This document shows positions 1-11,400 of a DNA stretch of 62,000 nucleotides, piece after piece. A model generated the notes under the pieces. It was not told where the DNA came from. It ran no database searches and was given only the letters and a program-made list of their open reading frames with translations. This DNA is from Cristatella mucedo (taxonomy: Eukaryota > Bryozoa > Phylactolaemata > Cristatellidae). A program made the translations under genes and the position numbers. Location: the NCBI GenBank assembly GCA_009760855.2, contig WPIO01000129.1, positions 1 through 62,000 on the forward strand, written 5' to 3'. How positions within the stretch are numbered: the stretch's first letter is position 1; each line of letters starts with the position of its first letter.

Positions 1-64
1 CGTCAAAATAATCGAGTTGTCGGTTAGGATCATATTCACCTTCTGGTGGCTCAATATTATCATA
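1..64 (-). pseudogene. DEG/ENaC copy 1, exon 6 (5' part, cut by the window edge)
   Basis: Acceptor TCTTTTCAG, then 21 codons beginning YDNIEPPEGEY, homologous to YENIERPEGEC of copy 2 (49196). The first conserved cysteine of the domain is a tyrosine here (TAT for TGC). The visible codons have no stop, but the change removes a cysteine expected to form a disulfide. Confidence 0.82.
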
Positions 65-2351
65 CTGAAAAGAACGAGGTAATTGATAGATGGGTGGGCT
101 CTTAATCATAAAGAACTAAACAATATATCTCATGATATCGTTTTTCGCTTTAGCATTTGCAAAAGTGCTAGTAAGACATTTGGATCACTTAAGATAAAAG
201 AATTATAATTTTGTAAATGTTATTATCGCAATAGCTATATACATGTTTGAGGTTTATGGCTGTCATTAGCAGCCATGATCTAAGCAAAAAGATATGTTGA
301 TTATTGTATTAGCGATGCAGGAAATAAATGCAGCGAAGTATTTTTGCACATTCTTAAATATTTTCGAGTGAACAGTTCATTTTTACTGACAAAATAGAGA
401 GGCTGTGTTTTAACACAGTTAGATCTTAAGTACTTTTATTACCAAGGTAAAGGATGAGAAAAATCCTGATTGAGTACGGTAGCACCACCATGTGTTTCTT
501 ATCTTATGATGCAGTTTTTATGAATAAGAAAATATATTATGGATGCTGGAGAAATCGCATCTTGTAATGTGATTTAATACATTTAATTGTATATGATCTA
601 TGTTTTAAAAAAGTTGTATCGGTAATAGCACAGGGCATAAAGCAATACTCAAAACTGGGAGCTTTAAAAGGCTTTCAGGAATAAATTGGGCATAGTTCCA
701 CTTACAGCCAAGCCTGATATGTTCAGGCTGGGAGAGTTCAGAGTGATAGATCATTTATTGCCTTAAATGTACTGCATTTTAACGCTTTCAGTAAATAAGC
801 TTAGGTCTCCTGATGTCAGTAGAAAAGGGCAACCTGTTTTCAGTGTTATTCTTAGATTTTATTTGCATTACATGCTGGCAAAATTAACTAATTATCTGCT
901 GAAATGGCAATGGATAAGTTAGAAATCACAGGCGTTTGGTTTAATTGTATTTACCTTCACTGGCAGGCGTGGCAGAATGATCTCTTTCTCTATTAAGTTT
1001 GATAAACCCGCCAACGTTTCTTGAGAATTCATAATTTAGCTGATAAATCAAGTTATTATTTATGCGCTTTATACCAAATACTGCAGAACAATATTAATAT
1101 GTTCATGACCATATATCTCATGGCTGGTTACCTTTCTCCAAGCCTAAAACTGTGTTGTAAACTATTTATTGCCAACCGCAGTTTTAGGTAGGCAAACGTT
1201 TATACTGATTTTCTGTGGCTCTCAGCTGTGATTGAGCCGTACAAAGCTGATGAGTTGACTGCAGCTGCTAGCCTTCCCCAGCAACTAATGGAAGCTAAGC
1301 TTTTAAATTGCCCTATGTCTTAACTAATGTTAGAACGTAAATGTCCCATCTTTTTGCCATATGCAAAGCCTCACACAATCACTGTCACTCATTTGCATGA
1401 GTCTGTCATAAATGCGTTTCACCTGCAGTCCTCTAGACAATTAAAATTAGGCACATCGCGGGAAAAACTATTGTTTCTACGGTTAAACGTATCTTTAAGG
1501 TTACAAGTAAAGTTTAATAAAGGTAACAGGCTAATTAAGAAAAAAGTGTGGCTGAAAAAACTGACTAAACACCACAATTTGGGTTCTAGCTATTATGATT
1601 CGTCTAGTTCAAATAAGCATGGAGATATAATATGTAGCAGATTAATTGTGATCGACGGTTAAAAGTGGGTTTGCATTGTTCGTAGTGCCTACTATGCAAA
1701 TAGGTAAGGTAACGATCAAGCACACGGCAATGCAAATAGCAATTTTCAATACTATTCTCTGTTTAAGGCAAAGGAAATTATTAATACCTTTAAATATTGA
1801 GAAGCGGAAGTTATAAATATAATTTCTAAGTAAATATATTAATAGGCTCCCACTAATGCATTTGTACCTTGAAAACAATGAACAATTATCAAAACCGCAA
1901 TCAAGCTACCCTTCAGCCGATTGGTGTTTATTAATTAATTCCTAATTACAATAACTTCTAGAAGAATTATAAATGCATGCAGATGCACACAAATTTATTG
2001 AATGTCCATTTCGCGATATGAATGAATAGAGATTTGTAATAATCTGCTCTGATATTCTACAAGTGACTTAGTCTGATTAGGGGGTATGTGAAAAGTGTAC
2101 CATAGCTAAAATTGCAAGCGGCAAATCGTCATCTGCATTCATCAATGACTGTCATTTCACCCAAACAAATTCTTTTATTTATCTCGCACATTAATTTAAC
2201 TGGCTTAACCAGACTCGGAGTATTCAGTGGCTAAGAACGCAAATCCACTTCATCTAAAAGCGCTCTGGATTGACTCAGGCAGATAACCAGATCGTTCGTA
2301 ATACCGACATGCTAGGTACTTAATGAAAGTAGACACAATTTAACTGCTTAC
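65..2351 (-). other. Intron of DEG/ENaC copy 1 between exons 6 and 5
   Basis: Intronic. It aligns with 49197-51709. I found no further exon in either copy here; a few short conserved blocks (for example around 1230-1270 and 50390-50430) are no better conserved than the rest. The open frames at 1327-1662 and 1642-1878 are not preserved in the paralogue. Confidence 0.6.
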
Positions 2352-2504
2352 CACCGTGAGTCTGATTCCAATAGTAGCATAAAATCCCGGCCCCACGGAT
2401 ATTGCCGAGACTGCGTGATCTGGATGGTCATTCTTGGAATGAACTAAAACTTTGAAACCTAATAGAAGGCTTCCAAGTGTCACGTATGACGCCGGGTAAT
2501 CGTT
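2352..2504 (-). pseudogene. DEG/ENaC copy 1, exon 5 (open, splice sites kept)
   Basis: Fifty-one codons, exactly the length of its copy 2 partner (51862-51710), with acceptor CACATTTAG and donor GTG|GTAAGC. The peptide contains LGFKVLVHSKNDHPDHA and ISVGPGFYATIGIRLT. It is the only fully visible exon of copy 1 without a lesion, and GFKVLVH is closer to the family consensus than the copy 2 version (GLKVLVH). Its neighbours are broken, so it is listed as part of a pseudogene. Confidence 0.85.
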
Positions 2505-2583
2505 CTAAATGTGTAAGGAATCGATAAGTGAATGTGCAAATAATGTGAAAGGCTTAAAACAGGCAGCGCCTAAAAAAGCTTAC

Positions 2584-2739
2584 TGCATCTATGTTTATGT
2601 AGAGCTCGAATCCATTAGCTTTTGATGCCTGAGTCTTACAGGAGATGTATCGCCTGAGATGCTGTCAAGCTCATCCTTGGTAACTTCTTTATTAACAGTG
2701 TAGCAATTGTCATAGCTCATCATTCGGTGCAGGTAAAAA
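2584..2739 (-). pseudogene. DEG/ENaC copy 1, exon 4 (frameshifted)
   Basis: Counterpart of 52112-51942. The splice sites remain (TCCGTTTAG and GCA|GTAAGC). The motif reads DNCYTVNKEVT in place of GNCYTFNKEVT. One extra base near the start throws the frame so that a TGA follows within ten codons, and a deletion of about 16 bases in the middle shifts it again; read in the NCYTVN frame the exon ends at a TAA inside the ELYINIDA segment. The net change is minus 15, so the outer frame would be kept, but the inner part cannot be read. Confidence 0.88.
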
Positions 2740-3519
2740 CTAAACGGACAAAATAGTATTAAACAGTTGTTAACGGTGGCCCCATGAATTCTGGGGCAAC
2801 TTAAATGTGTAGCTCGCACATATTACCAAAACGCATGGAGCAAGTACTGAAAACAATGCCCTGGCAGGCTTCACTCAGAGAGCAGGAAGTGCTAGCAATA
2901 GAAAGTGATAATTATCAGCACAATAACTCTAATATCGAATCTGAAAAATCAGGCAGTTTCGTTGGATGATTGAATGCAATAGTTCATGGCAATATTTGTG
3001 ACTAGAATATATGATGCAAATCTCTCCACTCGGTCAAGATAACATAAGAACAATTCACTTCAATTAAACAGCCAAGAAAGTTGAAATAGGAAACTGATAT
3101 TGCCAACTGATAGAGTGGTTTTTTATAAGTTCCCACTTGTCACTCTATGAAAGTCACTAACATTCATAAGGCAAGATATGCAAGATTGTGCTTTGAACAA
3201 CATTTCCTCCCAAATTTCCTATTCCATATCAAAATTAACGGTATTCCCTATAAGAAAATAATATTAATAAAGTTAGAAACCTCAGTGGGTCAGTAAATTA
3301 AGTATCGCATTCCAGCCTTCAGTGTGGGCTTGTATAGTATGTACTGTGCAGCATGTAAGCTCCACGTACGTGTTCCGACCCATAGTGATCTTTTTCTGAA
3401 CGATCTTCTCGGGTCAACAGAAAGTCTCACTACTTTGAACTAGATAAAATTGCGTGAATTTCCGACATAGTTAGACTGGAATAAATCATCTAAGTTGGTC
3501 AGTGCATTTGTCAAGTCTC

Positions 3520-3870
3520 TTCCTAGGTTTGGCAAATCGATTCCAGCAATTATTCCCGTACTAATCTCAAAACCACTGGAAACCGTGCCTTTAGCTTTTT
3601 GGCTCCCAAAGCCTGGATCTCACAACAGCCATCACAAATGTCCCCTTTCCCGAAATTTAAAAAGACTCTGAAATCGCATCTTTTTATCACACCGTTTATT
3701 GTGTCTTGGTGCACATACCTGCTTTATTGCTCGTGCCTACTGCTTGCTGTGCCGGCGGCTGGCGGATGTTACCACTAAACATTTGATAATGTGCCTAATT
3801 CGCGGCATTAGTAAAGTGCGTAGAGAAATTTAAGTTATCGGAGGGTGCTATACAAATATATTACTATTAA
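3520..3870 (+). mobile_element. CR1/L2-type LINE, 3' end fragment (predates duplication)
   Basis: Decayed C-terminal codons of the LINE reverse-transcriptase ORF (the region that reads LKSFGDRAF and PKAWNSLP in better copies) run into the family's 3' tail, which in intact copies reads AGCGCCTAGAGAGAGATTGA, then TTCTCTGAGGGCGCTTTATC and short ATT repeats. A matching fragment stands at 52900-53270. Confidence 0.75.
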
Positions 3871-3929
3871 TTTTAGTATACCCTCCAAAGTGCTGAGGAA
3901 TTAAAGTAGCTGCAAAGATCAGAAGCTAA

Positions 3930-4255
3930 GCCCGTTGGTTTTGAAAATCGCAATCACCCTATTCTACTACTTTTCTCGCGGATCAATTCACAGTGATGTC
4001 CCTCAATTTTAGATCGCCAACAGTACGGTTCACTTGCATACTACTCTGATCTGCTTGCCAATCATGCACGGCATTACAGCACAGGCAGTTCGGACTATAG
4101 TAGCTTAGCTGTCCATCTAAATAACCTCAAATCCACTGATGACCATGTCTTTTTTTTGCATGCTATTGATGCCAGGACTTACTACTGATCGACAAGAGAA
4201 CAGCCACATCTGATATCACGTAATCTTTACAAGAGGCTACACGTGCTAATGTTCT
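3930..4255 (+). mobile_element. CR1/L2-type LINE, internal fragment
   Basis: Degenerate sequence related to the distal ORF2 region of the same LINE family (weak matches such as HLNNLKSTDDHVF). It has a paralogous copy at 53290-53650, so the insertion is older than the duplication. No open frame survives. Confidence 0.5.
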
Positions 4256-4612
4256 TTAAAACAGTTACTTGGTACGAATGAGCTGTCTTGGTGGCTTCAA
4301 GCACGTTTACACTAGAAATGGTACTACTAGCCTATTGAACTATTCTGTAGAAAATAGGCTGCAGTTCTCGAAAGAGGTTTAGTTGAGTCTTCTAAGGGGG
4401 TTATGCGATGTGTTACTATTATTAGCATTATTTCGTGAAATCAATACGTTACTGATATTTATACAGAAATCATGTGATGAGAGTCGCAATTTATTCAAAG
4501 AAAAACGGATTTTAAATCTCACCATCAATTAAGACTGTCAGACTAATATTAAGCTTGATGGAAAATTCCTGTGGCTAAATGAGACAATACAACTCTCCGT
4601 AATCAAATTCAC

Positions 4613-4751
4613 CATAGAGTTGCATTGAGTCCCGGCAAAGTAGCATATCAAGAGGATCGAGCTTGCATCACCAGCAAACGAGTAGCTTTAAATTTGTCTA
4701 CAAGATGCCAGTCTCTCTCGTAGGTGAAATTGTAGAGATCGATCGGAGTAA
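4613..4751 (-). pseudogene. DEG/ENaC copy 1, exon 3 (one-base deletion)
   Basis: Counterpart of 54177-54038. It opens TPIDLYNFTYERDWHLVDKF as in copy 2; a single base is then missing after the KFKAT codons, and the frame runs into a TGA. Past the deletion the old frame is still readable as LLICYFAGTQCNSM, with one conserved cysteine-region residue changed (CSF to CYF). The donor has weakened to GTGAAT. Confidence 0.88.
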
Positions 4752-5094
4752 CTGCAATAAGAAAATAGGAACTTCTACCTTCATCGTAGATTATAGAATT
4801 TTCTGGTCACCACCTGCAGTGTTCAATATCACTGGCTTAAATATAATATCAATGGATTCAATGTCCGGCTATAGCATTTCACTTCTATCCAGTTCAAACT
4901 AACAAGGTTATACCCCAGAGTATTTTGGGACCACTGCCATTTCCCAAACGCATGCAATTATATTCTCAAAGGTTAGATAACATTTTTCCACAAATACTTA
5001 GTATAGATGACGGTAGAATCAACCCTAATGGACGTGACGATATGCATGAAAGTGGTTATTTAGTGAGGTTTCATTTAGCAAGGGTGCCAGAGCA

Positions 5095-5265
5095 TGAGCA
5101 AGCGTCGGCTGTGCTTATGTGTTGGTATGGCGCCCCACCCTGCATAGCAGTCTTGCCAGTCGCTCGATGCTTGACTGCATCGGTTCTCACTCTTTCCAGT
5201 CCGAGAACAGCTTTGCAGCAGACGCTTTCGGCATTCACGTGGTTGTTGTCACTTACACGTTAAGC
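5095..5265. repeat. GC-richer repeat unit shared by both duplicate copies
   Basis: A segment with the motif GCTCGATGCTTGACTGCATC, then a run like TTTCCAGTCCGAG and GCAGCAGACGCT. It corresponds to 54590-54680 in the right copy, where a second degenerate unit follows at 54705-54780. The open frames at 4925-5263 and 5119-5316 run across it and look incidental. Nature unknown. Confidence 0.5.
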
Positions 5266-5639
5266 TTTCACTCTTCATGCTCTTCAAAAGCCTGGATACC
5301 AGGCAGGAATTGCTAATAACTAAAATGCTTAATCTTTGCAAATCCGATTGTAACGCGACTTTGTATGACAATTAAGTGAAACTACAAAAAAACCATGTGT
5401 AAGTCCCTGCAGGAGTGTCCCAGCTCGAGACCCGATGGGATCAACATAAGGGACGGTCCAGGTCATAGTGGGTGCTTCTAGGGAGTGATTTCCCAATTTT
5501 GCATTGTATTGCCAGTCCCAATCTACACCTCTATGTGCGAAATAAAACATCGATAGTGAACTTGTTTTTGTAGGATCCATTTGTGCATAGCTGCCCACTC
5601 ATATGAGGTAAAGTTAAACTCTTTTCTCAATGTCCCTCT

Positions 5640-7045
5640 CCATCCTGATTCTAATTAATAGAGATAGGCGACGTAACTCGACATTGTACACCTTGTTTTG
5701 CTCCATCTTTCGGCTGCATTTGATACCATTAATCCACAAGTCCTTCTCGAGTGCTCTGATCTCGCCTGGCATCACCAGTGCTGTACTGCATGACCATTGT
5801 CTATGTCAGTGAAAGACTCTAGAGTACTGATTTGAACAGAAAAAGGTCACCCGAGAAGTCACTGACTTATGAAGTACCTCAGGGCTCTGTTTTTGGTCCG
5901 CACGTCTTTGCAGTATTTACCCTCCCTCGTACCGATGTAATTGCCAGGCACAATCAAGGGTTTCATTTTTATGGTGATATCACTCAGTTGTGATTCTGTT
6001 TTCATCCCTCCTGGCCCTCGGGCTCGACAAAATTTCTCAACTCGTTTGCTGCAAGCAGCTCTGATATTTCTAAATGGATGGCAGCAGCTTTCTCGAACCA
6101 AATGATTGTACAACTAACTTCATGGTTAATTCCGAACACAATTTGACTCAGAAACTAGAAAGTTCAAAGCTCAAAATTGGCTCTGCCAGCATATCTCCTG
6201 TTGCATCTGCTCGAAATCTAGCTTTACTATGCCAAAGTGACCTTTAACTCGACGCTCACATCAGCTCAACAGTAGTAAAGTCCCACTACTTTCAGCTACA
6301 CCACTTTGCAGCAGTTCGGGTTTGCATGGATTGGAATACTGAATCCAAATTGGTCCGTGCATTTCTAACATTCCTTCTCGACTTCTCCAACTAGCTACTT
6401 GCTGGTCTATGCGCCCGTGCAATCAGGCTCATGCAGTTCGTGCAAAACACTGTAACTAGGATTATCTGTCGTGAGAGGTGCAGTTGCCGCATCGCACCAC
6501 TTCTCGCTAACTTGCACTGGCTCTCTGTCAATCAGACTTCAAGGTTCTGTGACTCACTTTTACATTCCTTAATTCTGTGGCTCCATTCTACCTATCAGAG
6601 CTCCTCTACCACCAGGCAATGAAATCTACCTCGCGCTTTTCTGTATCAAATTGTTTACCTACACCTCATACGAATCTCAAATCCACTGGAGACCCCGCCT
6701 TAAGTTTGTATGTTTCTATAGCCCGGAACTCTCTCCCGACCAAGGTCCCGACATTCCCTGACTCGATGACATTTTAAAATAAGCTGAACGTGCACCTATA
6801 TATTCAAGCATTCATCAGGTAATTGTAATTCGTTATTTCTGTGCTCACGCATGCTGACTCTGTGCATGCTGTCACTAACCACATGTGCATGCTAACCGTG
6901 TGCATGTCACATCTAACCGAGGTATTCTTGTTGATATGTGCTTGCTATTACAAACCATACTATAATGCTTTCTATACAGCATACTTACAGTGTGTTAACA
7001 GAGATTAAGTTTTCTGAGGGTGCTACATTCGTATTTTTATTATAA
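5640..7045 (+). mobile_element. CR1/L2-type LINE, reverse transcriptase to 3' end (predates duplication)
   Basis: Heavily broken ORF2. Recognisable stretches are the motif AAFDTINPQVLLECSD near 5712-5755, a conserved GSASISPVAS region near 6180-6220, and the C-terminal block (about 6430-6780) that corresponds to RLVCRE, HITPLLADLHWLPV and PKAWNSLP of the better copy at 9640-11400. The 3' tail is at 7000-7040. Related sequence lies at 55215-56045 in the right duplicate. Confidence 0.82.
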
Positions 7046-7354
7046 TTTGATATCAAGTAGGCATCAGTGGTTATGCATTTGAGTAAGAGGTTTTACACAT
7101 TCTGAAGCAAACCTTTTTGTATTTTTAGTGCATTGCTAATTAGTAATTGCAAGTACAGACACATGTAGTTCATTGCTCAACATTATCAATTGAAGAACTG
7201 AATAGAACGCACTTACTGCTTCTTTGCTGACACCCTAATCCTATTTTTGCAAATGTTTGAGGTATAGTGGCTGAGAAAACGACTACTGCAATGAGGGCTA
7301 GTGGCTAATCGTTCTTTTTCATGATTGTTATGATCAAAATTGACTACCAGCCTA

Positions 7355-7930
7355 TATTCTCTTGAATCCGTACGTAATCCAGTTGTCACTTTCCAAAGAG
7401 ACCTATCATTTGATGACCACGTAAACTCCACAATCGGCAGTCTAATTTCAGCTACATGACATTTTTAAACTATTTGGGCTTGTTTAGACGGAATACCACT
7501 CTTAAGTTGGTGTGAGCATTTGTGACATCCTGTCTTGACTTCTGTAACTCACTGCATACTGGTCTAACGGCCTGTGCCATTAGGCACTTACGGCTGGTGC
7601 AAAACTCTGCAGCTAGGCTTGTCTGTCGTGAGCTTCGCAGTTGCCACATCACACCACTTCTCGCTGACCTACACTGGCTACCTGTCCAAAAACGTATAGA
7701 CTTCCATGTTTCGTCACTCAATATTAGGTCCCTTCATTCTTTGGCTCCAGCCTACCCATCGCATCTACTGCCCCACCAGGCTAAGCATCCTACCACACCT
7801 GTTTGCAATATAACTATTTACCCATACCTCGTACAAACCTTAAATCCTTTGGACACCGTGCCTTTAGTTCGAGTGCTCCTAAGCCCTGGTACCCACTCCG
7901 GACTTGCGTCACGACATCCCCTGACTTGAC
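7355..7930 (+). mobile_element. CR1/L2-type LINE, C-terminal ORF2 fragment
   Basis: Starts in the region that reads SFDDHVNSTIG and continues to the family's distal ORF2 block; an open stretch at 7522-7929 includes CRELRSCHITPLLADLHWLP and APAYPSHLLPHQAKH. It lacks the 3' tail. No counterpart in the right duplicate, so it may have inserted after the duplication or been lost there. Confidence 0.82.
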
Positions 7931-8388
7931 CACATACAGCGAGTAACTAAAACGCACTATGTATCACATCATTTAGTAGGTCCTTGTGAGTAGACCTGTA
8001 TGTGCGATGACACTGCATTACTAGCAATTCTAAAGCGATTTCCCTTTGGTTTTTGGATACTACGTCTCGACCTTCTAGGATATGGGCAAAATTGGCCAAC
8101 TGTCATGAAGTAGAAACTGCTTCCAATTTTTGGCTTGTAGTTGGTCCAGCTGACCAATCAAAACCAAACGGTCTTGACTTACATCCCCCGAGAAAAACAA
8201 CAACGGCTGACGTTTGTGGGCATTAGTCAGTTTGAGAAATTCTAGGCAAGTTCCTGAACATGAGATGCTTAAGCGATGCAGCAACGGCTTAATTGATTTC
8301 TAAACGGTTGTCACCATCCGCCTGTTTATGGAATGCACCGACAAAACCGTCGCCACACATATCAATAAGCTACATATACTATATAATA

Positions 8389-8449
<61 letters not shown>

Positions 8450-8520
8450 TTAACTGTAATATATATATATATATACATATATATGTATATGTACGTGTAT
8501 ATGTATATGTACTATATAAC
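8389..8520. repeat. Compound microsatellite (CT)n (TA)n
   Basis: A run of CT dinucleotides passes into TA repeats and TATATG/TACG variants. The open frame at 8293-8541 is made by this run and is not a gene. Absent from the paralogous region. Confidence 0.95.
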
Positions 8521-9104
8521 AACATACGACGATGGTTGTAAATTACTCCGCACTAAGTAATCGCTATCGGTTTTTTATAAGTTAAAGTGCATAATTTGAT
8601 CGAATTTCACTTGATGGCATGAGTGGATTAAAATGCCGCACGGAGAATGCCTTTCAGTCAAATATCATTGCATCATATGATTCTAACTGGACAGCAATAA
8701 CAAATTAGCTCAGCAATACTGCAGTTGAAGTGCTAAAGCTTGATTGAATATTAATTTTGTAAAACAGATACGCAAATTTGCCCAAACATTTGTGTATAGC
8801 CTGAAAGAACCGAACTGTAATGAGTGAACAAACAGGTTTACTGCCTACCCCCATTCAGAACGGAAGTATTAGTGACTTGAAACATTGGTATTCATTCGAG
8901 ATTATTAGGATACCATTATTCGACGCGACTGGTTAATGTAGACCGCCTCTCCCAGGTCTAGACGCATTGCTACTAACACACCGTCGTGGGCTTCTTACAG
9001 GAGTTAATTGGTAGCCAGCCCTGCTCAGTGACGTTTATATTATTTACCGGTGAAGCCGAGAAGGTGAAACTCGAATGGCAACTTGTAAGTACTGTCGAAC
9101 TCTC

Positions 9105-9400
9105 TTCCACAATTCTTACACCACGACAACTACTCTCCTACTGCCGACTATAGCTCGTCCTTTTCAGCGGACCTGATCTGTTACTTCCATGCTAATCACT
9201 ATCTCAACTTTTCTCCTGACTCTGTTAAGCTTCACACTTTCTCTTTGGTGCATGAGATTAAATCTGTTGGCTACCGAATGCGTACCGAAAGCCGCTTAAG
9301 CAGTGAGTGTGCAGTACAAAACTCTCCCGCCTAACACCCACATAGTTGTTTTGGCTATGTGGAGTCACAGACGGAAATACATTAGGTTACATTGGTGGCA
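9105..9400 (+). mobile_element. SINE-like repeat with ACATT-type tail
   Basis: One of four copies (also 34995-35275 plus, 46975-47290 minus, 60110-60440 plus). The shared core includes TGGCTACCGAATGCGTACCG and GCCGCTTA, followed by AAAACTCTC, ACACCCACATAG and a tail with ACATT units (here GAAATACATTAGGTTACATT). No coding capacity is conserved between copies. I cannot assign the head to a tRNA. Confidence 0.7.
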
Positions 9401-9639
9401 GGGGTGACCACCATTGTTCTTGTCTTGTTGAGCCATTTAGAGTGAATAATAGGGACGTCTGGTATGAGGCAGCGCCTCACTCTTACAGGATGTTTAAAAC
9501 AGATAAAACCGAGGCTGACTCTTCGGTTGGTTTTATAACCGGTTTACAACCACAGGTTTTAAACCAGGATTCAAGCGAACCATCCACTAGCAATAGCTTT
9601 GTTAACTGGCTTTCTTTCTAGAAATAACTAGTGATCTAG
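9401..9639 (+). other. Stretch between SINE-like repeat and LINE, unassigned
   Basis: Part of an open frame (9346-9621) starting inside the SINE-like repeat. It reads for example TGLQPQVLNQDSSEPSTSN. I do not recognise it; it may be the remains of the LINE region just upstream of the reverse transcriptase. Confidence 0.25.
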
Positions 9640-11400
9640 TCCTAAAATTCGTATCTCAATCAAAGAAGACAACAAGTCCTCTGGACCCTATTCCCACTGT
9701 CCTGCTCCTACGTTGCATTGATCTGCTGCTGCCATGCATAACTAACACAATGAGTATGTCATTAGTCGCAGGTCATGTCCCAGCACCTTTCAAAAAAGCT
9801 GTAGTCAGGCCACTTGTCAAAAAAGCTACACTAGACCAAGAGAACTTGAGCGACTACCGCCCAGTTTCCTTCTACCATTCCTATCAAAGACACTCGAACG
9901 GGTCGTGGCTGACCAGCTGAACTCGTATATCGAAACCTCACACCTTGCTAGTAAGTTCCAGTCTGGCTTTAGAGCTAATCACTCCACAGAGTCAGCATTG
10001 CTTCGGGCATAAAACGACCTACTTAGGAATGCAGACATGGGTAGAGTGTCTCTGCTTGTTTTGCTTGATCTTTCGGCAGCTTTTGATACCATCGATCACA
10101 AAGTTCTTGTAGAGCGCCTCTCATCTCGCCTGGGCATCACTGGCACTGCTCTGCAGTGGTTCAGGTCCTATCCCAGTGGCAGACTCCCGAGAATCGACAT
10201 GAATGGACAAAGATCATCTGAAGTACCTCTGAAATATGGAGTACCACAGGGCTCAGTGCTAAGTCCGGTTCTTTTCACGGTTTATACTCTGCCTCTTGCT
10301 GATGTGATTGCCAAGCACAATCTGGGCTTTCACTTCTATGTGGATGACGCTCAGTTGTACCTTTGCTTTGATCCCTCCCAGCCTTTAAGCACCTCAAATT
10401 CTCTCAACTCACTAGCTGCATGCATTGATGACATCCACACATGGATGGTAGCACATTTTCTAAAACTTCACGATTGTAAAACTAACTTACTAGTTATGGG
10501 CAAACCCAGTGTGATCCAGAGATTGGAAAGGCTGACTCTCAAAATTGGCTCTGCCAGCATATCTCCTTCGAATCAGCTCGGAATCTAGGTGTCATATTCC
10601 AAAGCGACCTCTCGTTAGACGACCATATCAGCTCCACAGTCAAATCCGCCTATTTTTAGCTTCATAACATTGCTAAAATTTGGGCTTGTTTAGATAAAGA
10701 TACCACGTCCAAGTTAGTTTATGCATTCGTGACATCCCGTCTCGACTTCTGCAACTCACTGCTTACTCGCCTACCAGCATGTGCGATCAGGCGTTTGCAG
10801 CTTGTGCAAAACTCTGCAGCTAGGCTTGTCTGTCGTGAGATTCGCTGTTGCCACATTACTCCTCTTCTCGCCGACCTGCACTGGCTACCAGTGAGGCAAC
10901 GGATTGACTTCAAGGTTTTGTCGCTCACTTTTAGGTCCCTTCATCCTATGGCTCCAGCCTATCTGTCAGATATACTACCCCATCAGGCCAAGCATCGTAC
11001 CACCAGCTTCTCGGAATCCAACAGTCTAGAAATACCTCATACAAGCCTTAAATCCTTTGGAGACCGTGCATTTAGTTCATATGCTCCCAAAGCCTGGAAC
11101 TCCCTCCCGACCTGCGTCAGAACATCCCCTGACCTGACCACATTTAAAAGGAACCTAAAAAACACCTATTTAGGACAGCATTTAGTGGGGACATTGTGCA
11201 TGCTGCCACTAACCACATTTTCATGCTGACCCTGTGCATGTCACCCCTAACCATATTATTCATCTCGTTTGTTTTTCAAGCATGATTTTACTTACCATTC
11301 AATTGCATTTCCCTTTAAAGCAAATGTGAAGCGCCTAGAGAGAGATTGAGTTCTCTGAGGGCGCTTTATCAAGTGAATTGTTATTATTATTAATGCAAAC
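9640..11400 (+). mobile_element. CR1/L2-type LINE, best-preserved reverse transcriptase copy
   Basis: Non-LTR retrotransposon fragment, 5'-truncated. In order it shows the pre-palm segment (SPLDPIPTVLL, DYRPVS), a finger/palm block (LLDLSAAFDTIDHKVL, GITGTALQWFRSY), GVPQGSVLSPVLF, the catalytic YVDD (FYVDDAQLYL, near 10340), and the long C-terminal domain with RLDFCNSLL, RLVCREIRCCHITPLLADLH and PKAWNSLP, ending near 11229. The tail with TTCTCTGAGGGCGCTTTATC and ATT repeats ends at about 11400. Frame breaks lie near 9870, 10010 and 10585, so it is dead, but it is the youngest-looking copy. Two open stretches remain, 10037-10588 and 10729-11229. It lies only in the left duplicate. Confidence 0.95.

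Noticed and set aside
4663-5263. Plus-strand open frames opposite exon 3 of copy 1
   Set aside because: Antisense shadow of the exon and of a repeat; not open in the right duplicate.
8293-8541. Open frame of tyrosine/isoleucine repeats
   Set aside because: Produced wholly by the CT/TA microsatellite.
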